Assembly: GCF_934309415.1 (NCBI RefSeq)
Contig: NZ_CAKRDI010000004.1
Coordinates: forward strand, 1-64,000
Source: an uncultured Mediterraneibacter sp.
GTDB lineage: Bacteria > Bacillota > Clostridia > Lachnospirales > Lachnospiraceae
Length of the DNA: 64,000 nucleotides
Direction: 5' to 3'
Under the pieces are notes generated by a model that saw nothing but the letters and a program-made list of their open reading frames with translations, did no database searches and was not told the DNA's origin. This document shows positions 19,495 to 30,117 of this stretch, piece by piece. The position numbers and the translations under genes were made by a program. Positions within the stretch are counted from its first letter, which is position 1. Each line of letters opens with the position of its first letter.

Positions 19495-20355
19495 TCAGGC
19501 ATGTTCAGGAATAAATTCACGCAGATAATCTACAGAACGTTGTACAGAAGTATGAGGATCATCCCAGTAAATAGAATCATTGATTTCGAGATCCAGAATT
19601 CCTGTATAATTATGAGCTTCCAGAGTTTTTATATAATCTTTTAATGGAAGATTTCCATCTCCAAGAATATAGTGACCAGATGGATTACCATCTGCATAAT
19701 GAATGAATTGAATGGTATCTTCCCCAAGCACTTGATAGTAATCTTCCAGATTTTCTCCGGCCACTTCCATGGCAATCAAATCTACGCAGGTCTTTAATGC
19801 AGGACTGTTTACTTCTTTTAGCATAGCTTTCATTTGAGGCAGATTGACAAGAAGATTACTTTCATATGGCTGAAGTTGTTCCAGTAACATGGTGACTTTC
19901 CGGCTTGCTGCCATGTCACAAATTTTCTGAATACTTTCGACAGCACGTTTCCAGCTGTCTTCACGCGGAATATCAAGAGGACCGCAGCCGGTGTTGATGA
20001 AAAGCCTGTTTGTTCCGAGGTCCAAAGCATCGTCGATTGCCATGTCAAAATAATCTAATGTGCGGTCACGAATTGCCTGTTCTGGAGCACAGATACTGTA
20101 AGGGTATCCCAAAGTCTCGGGAGTATAGATGACAAACTGCATTCCCATAGATTCTGCCTTTTGCTTCATTTGGCGTAATTTACGGGATGCTGCGGCGTGA
20201 GTTGCGTAATCAAGACGGCAATAATGAGGGGAGCCACCCCATAAATCGATGTTTTGTACCTTACATTGTTTCATTGAGTTCAGATAGTAATCAAAAGTGT
20301 AATGAACATATTGTACACTCATAACTGCGACCTGATCCATTGTAATGATTGACAT
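19495..20355 (-). CDS. FrlC-like sugar (phosphate) isomerase/epimerase paralogue
   Basis: 286-residue xylose-isomerase-like TIM barrel related to FrlC: LWGGSPHYCRLDYA, TPETLGYPYSICAPEQA, then metal ligands Glu (LEQLQPYESN), Asp (TCVDLIAM), His (IHYADGN) and Glu (LDLEINDS). It starts with AGGAGGTG 5 bases ahead of the ATG. It is more divergent from the E. coli protein than the copies at 17265 and 34350, and it is transcribed alone, divergently from the MATE gene. A 3-epimerase for a different ketosamine or ketose is likely. Confidence 0.8.
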   Translation of the reverse strand: MSIITMDQVAVMSVQYVHYTFDYYLNSMKQCKVQNIDLWGGSPHYCRLDYATHAAASRKLRQMKQKAESMGMQFVIYTPETLGYPYSICAPEQAIRDRTLDYFDMAIDDALDLGTNRLFINTGCGPLDIPREDSWKRAVESIQKICDMAASRKVTMLLEQLQPYESNLLVNLPQMKAMLKEVNSPALKTCVDLIAMEVAGENLEDYYQVLGEDTIQFIHYADGNPSGHYILGDGNLPLKDYIKTLEAHNYTGILDLEINDSIYWDDPHTSVQRSVDYLREFIPEHA

Positions 20356-20382
20356 GATAACACCTCCTGTAATACAATTAAG

Positions 20383-20443
20383 ATAAACAAGTTAAATAAA
20401 AAGTAAAACTATATTAACTATATTTTAACACAACATGTATAAT
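20383..20443. promoter_or_regulatory. Divergent promoter region with shared motifs
   Basis: Between the FrlC paralogue and the MATE gene lie ATAAACAAGTT (20383-20393), which recurs inside the promoter at 25518-25528, and ACATGTATAAT with a TATAAT box at 20438-20443, nearly the same as the one at 11811-11824. The weak -35 on the plus strand is TTAACT (20414-20419). These repeats suggest common regulators for the island. Confidence 0.5.
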
Positions 20444-20489
20444 AGTCAAGCAAATATGGATATAAAAATAAAAAAGAAGGTGGATAGTA

Positions 20490-21881
20490 GTGAGTGGAAT
20501 ATGGATAAAAAGAAATGATTTGGAAAAAAATACTGTGCAAGAGTTGTGGAAATTAGGAGCACCAACGATACTGGAGCAGGCGCTTCAAACTGCGGTAGTA
20601 TATGTAGATACTGCAATGGTGGGGCATATAAGTGCAGCGGCAAGTGCAGCAGTTGGACTGACAACAACAATAAATTGGTTGTTAAATGGGATATTTTTTT
20701 CAGTCAGTGTCGGAATGCTTTCTTTTATTTCCAGATATACGGGTTCGGGTGAAAAAGAGAAAGCGCACCGTATATCTGCGCAGGCGATATGGGTTTTGAT
20801 TGGATTGGCATTTATAGAAACAATAATTGCGTTGTGGATTAGCCCGGTGCTTCCCAAATGGATGGGAGCAAACAAAGAAATCTGGCATGATGCAAGTGTG
20901 TACTTTTTTATTGTGAGTTGTCCATTATTGTTTCGAGGGGCAAGCATTATCTTTGGCAATGTACTTAGAGCCAATAAAGATTCCAAGACTCCAATGTACG
21001 TAAATGTAGGAGTGAATCTGTTGAATATTTTACTAAATCAGTTGTTGATTGGTTCGGAAACAGTAATTCATACAGGAGGATTGGTTGTAAGGATTCCAGG
21101 AATGAATTTTGGAGTTGCCGGTGCAGCAATTGCAACGGCAGTCAGTCAAAGCCTCGGTGGAATAATTTTATTTGCAGCGACGATGAAAAATCCGTTAACA
21201 ACATTGAAAGGAGAGCGAAAGAAACCAGATTGGGCAAATCTGAAGGACTGTTTTTCTGTAGCAGTACCTTTAATAGGAGAAAGATTGGTGATGGGCAGCG
21301 GTTATATTATGTTTTCTGCATTGGTTGCCGGACTTGGTACTTTAAGTACTGCAGCACATGCAATTGCACTTACGATTGAAGAAGCGTTTTATGTTCCTGG
21401 CTATGGAGTACAGACGGCTGTTAGCACTCTTTCGGGTAATGCTGCAGGAAGAGGGAGTGAAGAGGAATTAAATGCAGTGGTTAAGGCTGGGTTGAGAATA
21501 GCGGTGTCTATAATGAGTGTCATGTCAGTGTTTTTGTTTATAGGTGCAACATGGATTATGGGGATTTTTTCCACGGATACTGAGGTGGTTGAATTGGGAG
21601 CCTCTGTATTAAGGATTGTAGCAGTAAGTGAACCGTTGTTTGCAGTGCTGATTATTTATGAGGGAGTCTTTCATGGAATTGGAGAGACAAAAATTCCGTT
21701 CTTCTTTGCTATATTCACAATGTGGGGGATTCGAAATTGCATGAGCTGGTTTTTAATCAGGTGGTTTGCTGCTGGATTAAAGACGGTATGGGTATGTATG
21801 GTGATGGATAATGTGTGTAGATGTATACTGTTAGTGTTATTATATAAAACGAAAAAAATGGAAGAAAAAAAGAAAAGGTAA
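20490..21881 (+). CDS. MATE-family efflux transporter
   Basis: 463-residue multidrug-and-toxin-extrusion transporter with about 12 membrane helices in two pseudo-repeats. Typical segments are LWKLGAPTILEQALQTAVVYVDTAMVG split across TM1, RANKDSKTPMYVNVGVNLLNI and a second-half EEAFYVPGYGVQTAVSTL. The start is GTG at 20490 with AGAAGG 9 bases upstream; a nearby ATG is in another frame. It precedes two UTRA regulators, so it may export a toxic intermediate or an amine product of the island. Confidence 0.87.
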   Translation: MSGIWIKRNDLEKNTVQELWKLGAPTILEQALQTAVVYVDTAMVGHISAAASAAVGLTTTINWLLNGIFFSVSVGMLSFISRYTGSGEKEKAHRISAQAIWVLIGLAFIETIIALWISPVLPKWMGANKEIWHDASVYFFIVSCPLLFRGASIIFGNVLRANKDSKTPMYVNVGVNLLNILLNQLLIGSETVIHTGGLVVRIPGMNFGVAGAAIATAVSQSLGGIILFAATMKNPLTTLKGERKKPDWANLKDCFSVAVPLIGERLVMGSGYIMFSALVAGLGTLSTAAHAIALTIEEAFYVPGYGVQTAVSTLSGNAAGRGSEEELNAVVKAGLRIAVSIMSVMSVFLFIGATWIMGIFSTDTEVVELGASVLRIVAVSEPLFAVLIIYEGVFHGIGETKIPFFFAIFTMWGIRNCMSWFLIRWFAAGLKTVWVCMVMDNVCRCILLVLLYKTKKMEEKKKR

Positions 21882-21997
21882 TGGTAAATAATGGAAAATG
21901 TGTAAGATTAGTGTTTAAAATATGCAAAAAAGATGATAAACTTATATTAAGGTGTGAGAAAAATGATATGGAACAGGAAGAGAGGAGGCTGGATTAC

Positions 21998-22720
21998 ATG
22001 GAGTATAAAATTCCACCTGGAACAGAGGCTGTAGAAAAGTTGGAAGATTTTATAACAGTAAATAGACTGACAGCCAATACAAGAATTCCATCCGAACGAG
22101 ATTTGTGTGAGATGTGGGGGGTAAGTCGCTCAACATTGCGTCAGGCGGTAGATACACTGGTGGGACAAGGCATTTTATATAGAGTTAGTGGCTCAGGAGT
22201 TTATGTAGCAGTAGGGAAGAAGAATCGAAATATGGTTGGTGTTGACTCAATGGTCGGAGAATTGAGACAGCAGGGAATTGCACTTAGTAAGAAAATTATA
22301 GGTCGAAGAGAGCTTGAGGCTACAAAACAGATTTCGAGAAAACTGAAGATACCTCTTGGAAGAAAAGTGTATGAATATATCAGGCTTAGACGGGTAGATT
22401 ATGTTCCTTGTATTTTGGAAACGACGTATATTGACAGTCAGAGATATCCCGAATTTGATAAATATTATGGTGAAAAGGCAGATATGGGATATGTATTTAA
22501 AAATGTATTTCATAAAAAACAGACATCGGGGGAAGAAAAAATCAGTGTAACATATGCCAGTGAACATGAAGCTGAACTTTTAGAGATAAAGCCTGGGGTT
22601 CCTTTATTTTTCACTTCAGGTGTTGTGGAAGATGAAGATGGAATTCCGATGACATATTATAAACAGCTGTTCAGGGCAGACCAGTTTAAGTTTGTAAGTG
22701 TGATCAATAACGAAGAGTAA
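21998..22720 (+). CDS. GntR/UTRA transcriptional regulator (type 1 of second pair)
   Basis: 240-residue GntR-HutC regulator. The HTH reads RIPSERDLCEMWGVSRSTLRQAVD, the wing is SGSGVYVAVG, and a UTRA domain follows (KVYEYIRLRR, ETTYIDSQRYPEF). I used the ATG at 21998 with GAGGAGG 9 bases upstream; the frame opens earlier, at the MATE stop, but that leader lacks a ribosome site and gives an atypical length. It is the counterpart of the regulator at 3817. Confidence 0.85.
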   Translation: MEYKIPPGTEAVEKLEDFITVNRLTANTRIPSERDLCEMWGVSRSTLRQAVDTLVGQGILYRVSGSGVYVAVGKKNRNMVGVDSMVGELRQQGIALSKKIIGRRELEATKQISRKLKIPLGRKVYEYIRLRRVDYVPCILETTYIDSQRYPEFDKYYGEKADMGYVFKNVFHKKQTSGEEKISVTYASEHEAELLEIKPGVPLFFTSGVVEDEDGIPMTYYKQLFRADQFKFVSVINNEE

Positions 22721-22734
22721 AGCGGGTGGCATAT

Positions 22735-23514
22735 ATGGAAAAGCAGATGGATATAGTAGAAAAAAAGAAAATTCAGGAAGAAAGTCAGAAAGAAGAAAAG
22801 CTGAATTATCGTATGCCGATTTATCTTCAATTAAGAGAAATCATTCGTGGAAGAATAGAAGAAGGTGAGTATCAGCCGGGAACCGCAATCCCGTCAGAAA
22901 ATAAACTGGCAGAAACGTATGGGATTAACCGGCTTACTGTAAGAAATGCAGTAGATGCTTTGGTGAATGAAGGTGTATTACAGCGGGTACAGGGGAAAGG
23001 TGTATTTGTAGTCGGCTCCAAGTACGAAGAAGCATTGGAAGGCCATGGTGGCTTTGAGAAGATTATTCCATCTGGAGAAAGCAGGACATCAGTAAAGGAA
23101 TTATCTAAAGTTTACAGACCAGCTGGGAATAAATATGCAAATTATTTTGATATTGAGCCGGATGATCTTATTTTTTGCGTACGTCATTTTATTACAATTA
23201 ATAGTGAGCCGGTTTCGATAGAAGAGATTTTTGTTCCGAAGGAAGTGCTGCCGGAGTTGGAAGTCGTAAATTCATCGGTATTTACAATCCGTGAAATTTT
23301 TGCGTTTTATGGGATTGAACTGGCAAGTATGCAGCAGACAATGGAAATTGTAAATGGTCTTCCCAAAGTTAGAAAGATGCTGGATGTGCCAGAGGGAGTC
23401 GCTTTGATTATGCTTAGTTGCGAATATAGAGATACTAGTGGAAGAGCAATTGCATTCAGCAGATCCTATATCAGAAGTGATAAAAGTTCTTTTAACATTA
23501 AACTGCGTGGGTAA
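22735..23514 (+). CDS. GntR/UTRA transcriptional regulator (type 2 of second pair)
   Basis: About 259-residue GntR-HutC regulator. After a charged N-terminal extension, the HTH is AIPSENKLAETYGINRLTVRNAVD with wing GKGVFVVG, then UTRA (EPVSIEEIFVPKEVLP, IREIFAFYGIELAS). The ATG at 22735 is 14 bases after the previous stop; a GTG at 22726 is possible. It is the counterpart of the regulator at 5384, so this is a second copy of the same two-regulator arrangement. Confidence 0.84.
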   Translation: MEKQMDIVEKKKIQEESQKEEKLNYRMPIYLQLREIIRGRIEEGEYQPGTAIPSENKLAETYGINRLTVRNAVDALVNEGVLQRVQGKGVFVVGSKYEEALEGHGGFEKIIPSGESRTSVKELSKVYRPAGNKYANYFDIEPDDLIFCVRHFITINSEPVSIEEIFVPKEVLPELEVVNSSVFTIREIFAFYGIELASMQQTMEIVNGLPKVRKMLDVPEGVALIMLSCEYRDTSGRAIAFSRSYIRSDKSSFNIKLRG

Positions 23515-23530
23515 GGGAATATAAAATGAG

Positions 23531-23576
23531 AAAAAGATTGCAGGAAAATTCAATTGGATTTTCCTGCAATCTTTTT
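23531..23576. terminator. Strong bidirectional terminator
   Basis: A perfect 19-bp stem (23531-23549 with 23558-23576) with A and T runs on its flanks separates the regulator pair from the converging kinase gene. Confidence 0.92.
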
Positions 23577-23661
23577 ATATAAAGTTCTGTCAGGGTACAT
23601 GTTATGACGGACAGGGAGAATGTCCCAGATTAATATTTTCTCGCATATTTACGGAGCAAAA

Positions 23662-25194
23662 TTAAATTTTGTCAATAGCATGCATCAATTCAACTGTAGA
23701 TTCGTAAAGATTATCATAAATTGCCTGATATTTCTTGTAAATTTTATGATTTTCAGTATTTGGGGTATAGGTTTTTCCGGATTTGATAAAATTGGTCAGT
23801 TTATCAAAAGATTCAAATCCAGGATACTGAATACCGGAAGCTGCCATGAGTGCATCTCCAAAACTTGCTCCTACTGTGATTGCAGGAGTACTGATTTCTT
23901 TACCTGTTACATCAGCAACGATCTGCATCCAAAGCTCATTCTTTACACCACCGCCAACAGCGAAAATCTGGTCGATTGGAACATTGTGAGATTCCATAAT
24001 TTTTAATTGTTGATTTACAGAATATGCGACTGATTCCAATGCGCTGCGGTACATATGGCTGCGGGTATGTGCAAGTGTAAGTCCGAAAAGAACCCCTTTT
24101 GCCTGTGGATCATTGATCGGTGTACGTTCGCCGGCAAAATATGGTAATGTAATTAAGCCACAGCTTCCTGGAGAAACATCAGCAGCAAGATTCATCATAG
24201 TCTGATACGCATCAATTCTTTTATTTTCCTGAATGAGTACGGCATCTGGGAAAATTGTATCTCTGTACCATTTTGTCAGGGAGCCTGCAGCGTTTGTTCC
24301 AGCAGATATATCACAAAGACCAGGGACAATAAATTCTTCACGCCATAAACGTTCATCATCTATAAGTTCCTTTGTTCCGAGAATCATGTAAATGGAGGAT
24401 CCAAATTGAATCATCATTTTACCTGGAGCAACCACTCCGGTACTGATTGCTTCGGCACCTGAATCATCTGTTCCCACAATAACGGGTGTGCCTGCTGCGA
24501 GACCGGTTTCTTTTGCAGCAGTTTCAGTTACATATCCAGCGATATCATTCGCTTCTTTTACAGCAGCAAGCTGATCTGGACGACAGATTGGCTTGCATGT
24601 TTCTGGATTAGGTGTTCCGTCATTAAAATAAAGTGGATTAAAGCTTGCGAGGCCGAGAAAACGGTCAACAACATAATTTCCTGTGAGTTTCGCGGTAATA
24701 AAACTTGAACCTGTTAAAAATTTATGTGTTTTTGCATAGATTTCAGGTTCTTTATTTTTTATCCAGAGGATTTTAGGCATAACATCACTGGAGCAAAGAG
24801 GCCGTCCATACCATTTTCGAATTTGTTCTTCCCCGTACATTTCAGTTAACTGTGCCATTTCTTCCGTTGCACGTGCATCAATTCCATAAAGAATTGCCTT
24901 ACGAAGTGGACGACATTCTTTGTCTACCGGAAGGCAGTCTGCTCCAAGTGCACTTGTTCCAATTGCTTTAATATCGGCAGGATCTACTCCTGATTTTTGA
25001 ATTAATGCATTACTGATGCAACAGAGATCTCCCCACCAGTCTTTGTCGGCATCATGCTCATAATATCCAGGTGCCGGATTGGTCATAGAATGTTCGGTAG
25101 AGTGTTCGGCAATAATATGTCCTTCTGAATTAATCAGAACTCCTTTGCTGGAATTTGTGCCGGTGTCAATTCCTATAAAATAAGCATTTTCCAT
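23662..25194 (-). CDS. FGGY-family kinase, xylulokinase-like
   Basis: 510-residue FGGY kinase. The N-terminal loop is FIGIDTGTNSSKGVLI, the family signature region includes YGIDARATEEM, and the second lobe has GSSIYMILG, AVGGGVKNELWMQIVADVTG and GDALMAASG. The overall pattern is that of XylB (D-xylulose 5-kinase), but FGGY specificity is not readable by eye. It is a lone gene divergent from cassette 3, with AAGGAG ahead of the ATG. A C5 or C6 ketose released from a glycated compound is a plausible substrate. Confidence 0.82.
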   Translation of the reverse strand: MENAYFIGIDTGTNSSKGVLINSEGHIIAEHSTEHSMTNPAPGYYEHDADKDWWGDLCCISNALIQKSGVDPADIKAIGTSALGADCLPVDKECRPLRKAILYGIDARATEEMAQLTEMYGEEQIRKWYGRPLCSSDVMPKILWIKNKEPEIYAKTHKFLTGSSFITAKLTGNYVVDRFLGLASFNPLYFNDGTPNPETCKPICRPDQLAAVKEANDIAGYVTETAAKETGLAAGTPVIVGTDDSGAEAISTGVVAPGKMMIQFGSSIYMILGTKELIDDERLWREEFIVPGLCDISAGTNAAGSLTKWYRDTIFPDAVLIQENKRIDAYQTMMNLAADVSPGSCGLITLPYFAGERTPINDPQAKGVLFGLTLAHTRSHMYRSALESVAYSVNQQLKIMESHNVPIDQIFAVGGGVKNELWMQIVADVTGKEISTPAITVGASFGDALMAASGIQYPGFESFDKLTNFIKSGKTYTPNTENHKIYKKYQAIYDNLYESTVELMHAIDKI

Positions 25195-25512
25195 TAATGT
25201 ATTCTCCTTTCATTTGAAATGATTAATAAAACTATATAACTTTGAAAAACAATATACCATATTCTGGCTAAAAATACAATAAAATGATATAATATACGTT
25301 GAAAAATATGTAAAAAGATGAAAAATGATGACGATAAAAAAGAAAAATATCATTTAAACAAAAAAACATACAAAATCAATGATAAATATAATGATATAGT
25401 AGAAAAATTGTAAAAAATAACTAAAAAAACAATAGAAAATACATTAAAGTGTATCTAAAAATTCGAAAAAATTAGTTAAAAGATGGAAAATCCTATTTTT
25501 TAGAAAAATATA
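25195..25512. other. AT-rich intergenic region upstream of cassette 3
   Basis: About 320 bases of very AT-rich DNA between the divergent kinase and the cassette-3 promoter. I see no coding frame or obvious structured RNA. Confidence 0.5.
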
Positions 25513-27022
<1,510 letters not shown>

Positions 27023-27066
27023 TGAATGATCAGTTTTATTCCTGAGAATAGAGGAATGCACTGAAG

Positions 27067-27103
27067 CTACCCAATCTTTTCGGTTGAATAGTAGATTGGG
27101 TAG
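27067..27103 (+). promoter_or_regulatory. Intercistronic hairpin between permease and enzyme genes
   Basis: An 11-bp inverted repeat (27067-27077 with 27093-27103) without a T run lies between the permease stop and the next ribosome site. It may stabilise the permease mRNA or act as a weak attenuator. Confidence 0.45.
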
Positions 27104-27154
27104 TATTGATTATAGGACATGTTGTCTTAGAAATAGTATAGAAAGGGAAAACAG

Positions 27155-28051
27155 ATGGAAGCATACAGACTTACAAAAGACGAGATTTTTAAATGGTGTT
27201 CGATTCCTAAAGAAGAGCTGAAAAAACATAAGAATCTGAAGACAAAACTGGAAGTACGTGAAGATAAGAAATCCATGATGATAGAACTTGGAAACATGAT
27301 GGCAGATGAAGTAATTGAGCATAATAAAAAAGGGATTCCAACTAAATGGGTACTTCCGGCAGGACCGACAGATGAATATGACACATTTGTAAAGAGAGTA
27401 AACAAAGAGAGAATCAGCTTGAAAAATCTGTGGATTTTCCATATGGATGAATTCCTTGACTGGGAAGGAAGACCATTGCCAGTGGCAGATACATATGAAA
27501 GTCTTGAGGGAACAATGAATGCTTGTTTTTATGGCCGAATTGATGAGAAATTAAATGTGCCGGAAGAACAGAGAATCTGGCCTCGAATCAATAATATTGA
27601 TTATGCGGATGAATTGTGTGAGAAACTTGGTGGGATTGATACGGTGTGGGCAGGAGTTGGAGCGACAGGGCTGGTCGCTTTTAATGAAGCACCGAGAAAT
27701 TATTGCTATAGACTGACTGTGGAGGAATATGCAAAAGGGAAAACAAGAATTGTAGATTTAAATGATGATTCTTTGATTGCAATGTCACAGAGATCATTTG
27801 GATGCTGCCTGGATCGAATTCCTCCGAAAGCGATTACTCTGGGATTTAAGGTGATGCTGTCAGCAAAAAGATGTATCTATATGGTAGCAACAGGAGCATG
27901 GAAACAGACGGTTTGCAGAATTATTCTTTTTAGTGAACCGACAGTTGAATATCCGGTTACTATTATCCCTAAATATGTTCCGGATGTGACACTGTATGTA
28001 ACGGAAGAAACGATTGATCACCCGATGGCGCATGATACGAAAGGATGGTAA
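27155..28051 (+). CDS. NagB-family sugar-phosphate isomerase/deaminase-like protein
   Basis: 298-residue protein of the glucosamine-6-phosphate deaminase fold. The phosphate-proximal FHMDEF (Asp98, equivalent to NagB Asp72) and AFNEAP (Glu168, equivalent to Glu148) are kept. However, the catalytic loop reads GVGATGLVAFNE where NagB has GVGxDGHIAFNE, so the ring-opening Asp141 and His143 are Thr161 and Leu163. The N-terminal 55 residues and the C-terminal part also differ from NagB. It may act on an open-chain or ketosamine phosphate. It is second in cassette 3 and its stop overlaps the next kinase gene. Confidence 0.75.
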   Translation: MEAYRLTKDEIFKWCSIPKEELKKHKNLKTKLEVREDKKSMMIELGNMMADEVIEHNKKGIPTKWVLPAGPTDEYDTFVKRVNKERISLKNLWIFHMDEFLDWEGRPLPVADTYESLEGTMNACFYGRIDEKLNVPEEQRIWPRINNIDYADELCEKLGGIDTVWAGVGATGLVAFNEAPRNYCYRLTVEEYAKGKTRIVDLNDDSLIAMSQRSFGCCLDRIPPKAITLGFKVMLSAKRCIYMVATGAWKQTVCRIILFSEPTVEYPVTIIPKYVPDVTLYVTEETIDHPMAHDTKGW

Positions 28052-28995
28052 AACAGTCAATGAGCAGGAAAGATGTAATTGTGTTAAACAGCCATGGCGT
28101 TGGACAGTATGCATATACAGACCATATGCCATGTTGGGGAGAAACATTGAGTGTTAAGAACTGGCATGTGGCAGAAGACGGAGGAAAAGGGACAAATGTA
28201 GCAGTTGCACTCGGAAGACTTGGACTTGATACTGCATATATTGGAAAAGTTGGAAATGATCCATGGGGAGATCTGGGAGAAAAATGGCTAAATGATGCTG
28301 GTGTAGATTCGACATATATGTATCGTACAGATGAAGTCTCTACCGGGACGGGGTTGATTCTTCTTGGACCTGATGGACAGAATGCAATTATTGACGGAGA
28401 CAGTTCCAGTATTGCATTAAAGGAAGAAGAAGTGATTCGAGCATTAGAAGACATGAAAGAATCACGATTTTTTATTACAGGATTTGAGGTGCCTATGAAG
28501 ATTGCACTGGCTGGAGCGAAACATGCCAAGGAACTTGGAATGATTACAGTATTAAATCCAAGCCCGTTACCAGAACAGTCCATGGGAAATCTTGATTATA
28601 TAGATTACCTTTTTATTAACGAAGTAGAAGGAAGATACATTTGTAATGAACCAGAAGATTCAGAAATAGATCATGAAAAATTGATGCGGGAAGTGAAAGA
28701 AGATTATGGTGTCAGTAATGTGATTATGACACTGGGATCTGAAGGGAGTGCAGCTTTAAATGAAAATGGATTTTTCATGATTAAGCCAGTTACTGTCGAA
28801 AAAGTTGTGAATACCGCCGGTGCCGGAGATGGATTTATGGCTGCAACGGTTGCAAATCTTATCTGGGGAAAATCGTTGAAAACAGCGATGGAGTGGGCAA
28901 GCGAATATGCGGCTTTGTCAGTAACGATTGATGGCACGATACCAGCATACCGTCCATTATCTGAAGTAGAAAAATTTATTGACGAAATCAGTTGA
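28045..28995 (+). CDS. Ribokinase/PfkB-family sugar kinase (paralogue A)
   Basis: 316-residue PfkB-superfamily kinase. VLNSHGVGQYAYT at the N-terminus, EDGGKGTNVAVALGRLG (sugar-binding GG), STGTGLILLG, LNPSPLPEQSMG, and the catalytic TAGAGDGFMAATVANLIWGKS are visible. The start overlaps the previous stop; an internal ATG at 28060 is possible. The gene at 35192 encodes a close paralogue, and the two bracket the rest of cassette 3. The HG pocket residues suggest a free sugar or ketosamine rather than a phosphosugar. Confidence 0.83.
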   Translation: MVKQSMSRKDVIVLNSHGVGQYAYTDHMPCWGETLSVKNWHVAEDGGKGTNVAVALGRLGLDTAYIGKVGNDPWGDLGEKWLNDAGVDSTYMYRTDEVSTGTGLILLGPDGQNAIIDGDSSSIALKEEEVIRALEDMKESRFFITGFEVPMKIALAGAKHAKELGMITVLNPSPLPEQSMGNLDYIDYLFINEVEGRYICNEPEDSEIDHEKLMREVKEDYGVSNVIMTLGSEGSAALNENGFFMIKPVTVEKVVNTAGAGDGFMAATVANLIWGKSLKTAMEWASEYAALSVTIDGTIPAYRPLSEVEKFIDEIS

Positions 28996-29007
28996 CAGGA
29001 GGAAGAA

Positions 29008-30114
29008 ATGAGCCGGAAATATGCAATGATGGAAGAAATAAAAGAACAAAGTACGCTGTTAAGAAAGATTTTTGCAAACAGGAAAGAACTGTGTAAAGAT
29101 TTTGTTGCATTGGATCAGAAACATCAATTTAAAAAAATTATTTTTGTGGGGAATGGGTCGCCTTATTATGCAGGATGTATACTGAAATTTGCAGCAGAAA
29201 AATTATTGAAAGCAGAAAGTGAATCTATTCCGGCGGGTGTGTTCCGAAACCACGCAGAGTTTAATGTCTCCGGTGAATTTTTGAAAAGTGAAATTCTTTT
29301 GGTGTGTCCGGCAGAATCAGGACATTCAAAAGGTCAGGTGGATGCAGCGCGAAGAGCAAAAAAAGAAGGTATATCGGTTATGTCAACTACACTGAATCCA
29401 AAGGGAATTCTGGCAAGAACAACGGATATTGTACTTGCAAAACTGGGAAAGCATGAAATTGCCATGGCGAGTACGAAGGGGCAGACAATGGCAATTTATA
29501 TGATTTTTCTGAATTTTCTGGAATCAGCTTTTGCCAGAAATCTTATTTCCGATAAAGAGTATCAGGTTTATCTAAATGCCTGCGAGAGACTGCCGGAAAA
29601 TGTGGAGAATATTATCAAAGATACAACAGAGTGGTTTGAGAAGAATAAAACGTTTGTGATGAATGCACCACAGTATTTTCTGATTGGTTATGGGGCAAAT
29701 TATGGGACTGTTCAGGAAGCGGGATTAAAGTTCTTTGAGTGTCATGGAAAACCTACTTTTCCGTTGGAACTGGAAGAATCCCTTCATGGTCCGTTTCGGG
29801 CACTACATAAAGAAGATGTAATTTTTTTTCTGGCGGCAGAAGATGGTGCGGAAAAGAAAAGAATGCTGCAGCTTGCAGATGCGTTAAACGAATATTGTGA
29901 ACATCGAATTGTTATAGCGAATCAGTCAGATAAACAGGTATGGGAAAATGAATTGAAGATTCATGGATCGAATATTGAATTTGTAAATACAATTGAGTAT
30001 TTAACAGGACTTCAGACTTTATCATTTCTCATTGCAAATGAAATGGGAATTGATTTAAGCAAACCACTGGTTGCTTCTCTGGATGATAAGATGCATCCGG
30101 CATATGAGGATTAA
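29008..30114 (+). CDS. SIS-domain ketosamine-phosphate isomerase/deglycase-like protein
   Basis: 368-residue double-SIS protein resembling the isomerase half of GlmS without the glutaminase domain. First domain: VGNGSPYYAGCILK and CPAESGHSKGQVDAARRA; MASTKGQTMAIY follows the GlmS ASTK pattern. Second domain: GYGANYGTVQEAGLKFFE and EESLHGPFRAL, ending near DKMHPAYED. FrlB and the glucoselysine-6-phosphate deglycase GfrF belong to this superfamily, so splitting of a glycated-amine phosphate is likely. It is distinct from the FrlB-like protein at 6118. It sits 12 bases after the kinase and 3 before the ROK gene. Confidence 0.78.
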   Translation: MSRKYAMMEEIKEQSTLLRKIFANRKELCKDFVALDQKHQFKKIIFVGNGSPYYAGCILKFAAEKLLKAESESIPAGVFRNHAEFNVSGEFLKSEILLVCPAESGHSKGQVDAARRAKKEGISVMSTTLNPKGILARTTDIVLAKLGKHEIAMASTKGQTMAIYMIFLNFLESAFARNLISDKEYQVYLNACERLPENVENIIKDTTEWFEKNKTFVMNAPQYFLIGYGANYGTVQEAGLKFFECHGKPTFPLELEESLHGPFRALHKEDVIFFLAAEDGAEKKRMLQLADALNEYCEHRIVIANQSDKQVWENELKIHGSNIEFVNTIEYLTGLQTLSFLIANEMGIDLSKPLVASLDDKMHPAYED

Positions 30115-30117
30115 TAT

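Noticed and set aside
28045..28060. Alternative start of the kinase at the ATG at 28060
   Set aside because: Either start is possible; I kept the overlapping ATG at 28045 because neither has a well-spaced ribosome site and overlaps are common in these operons.
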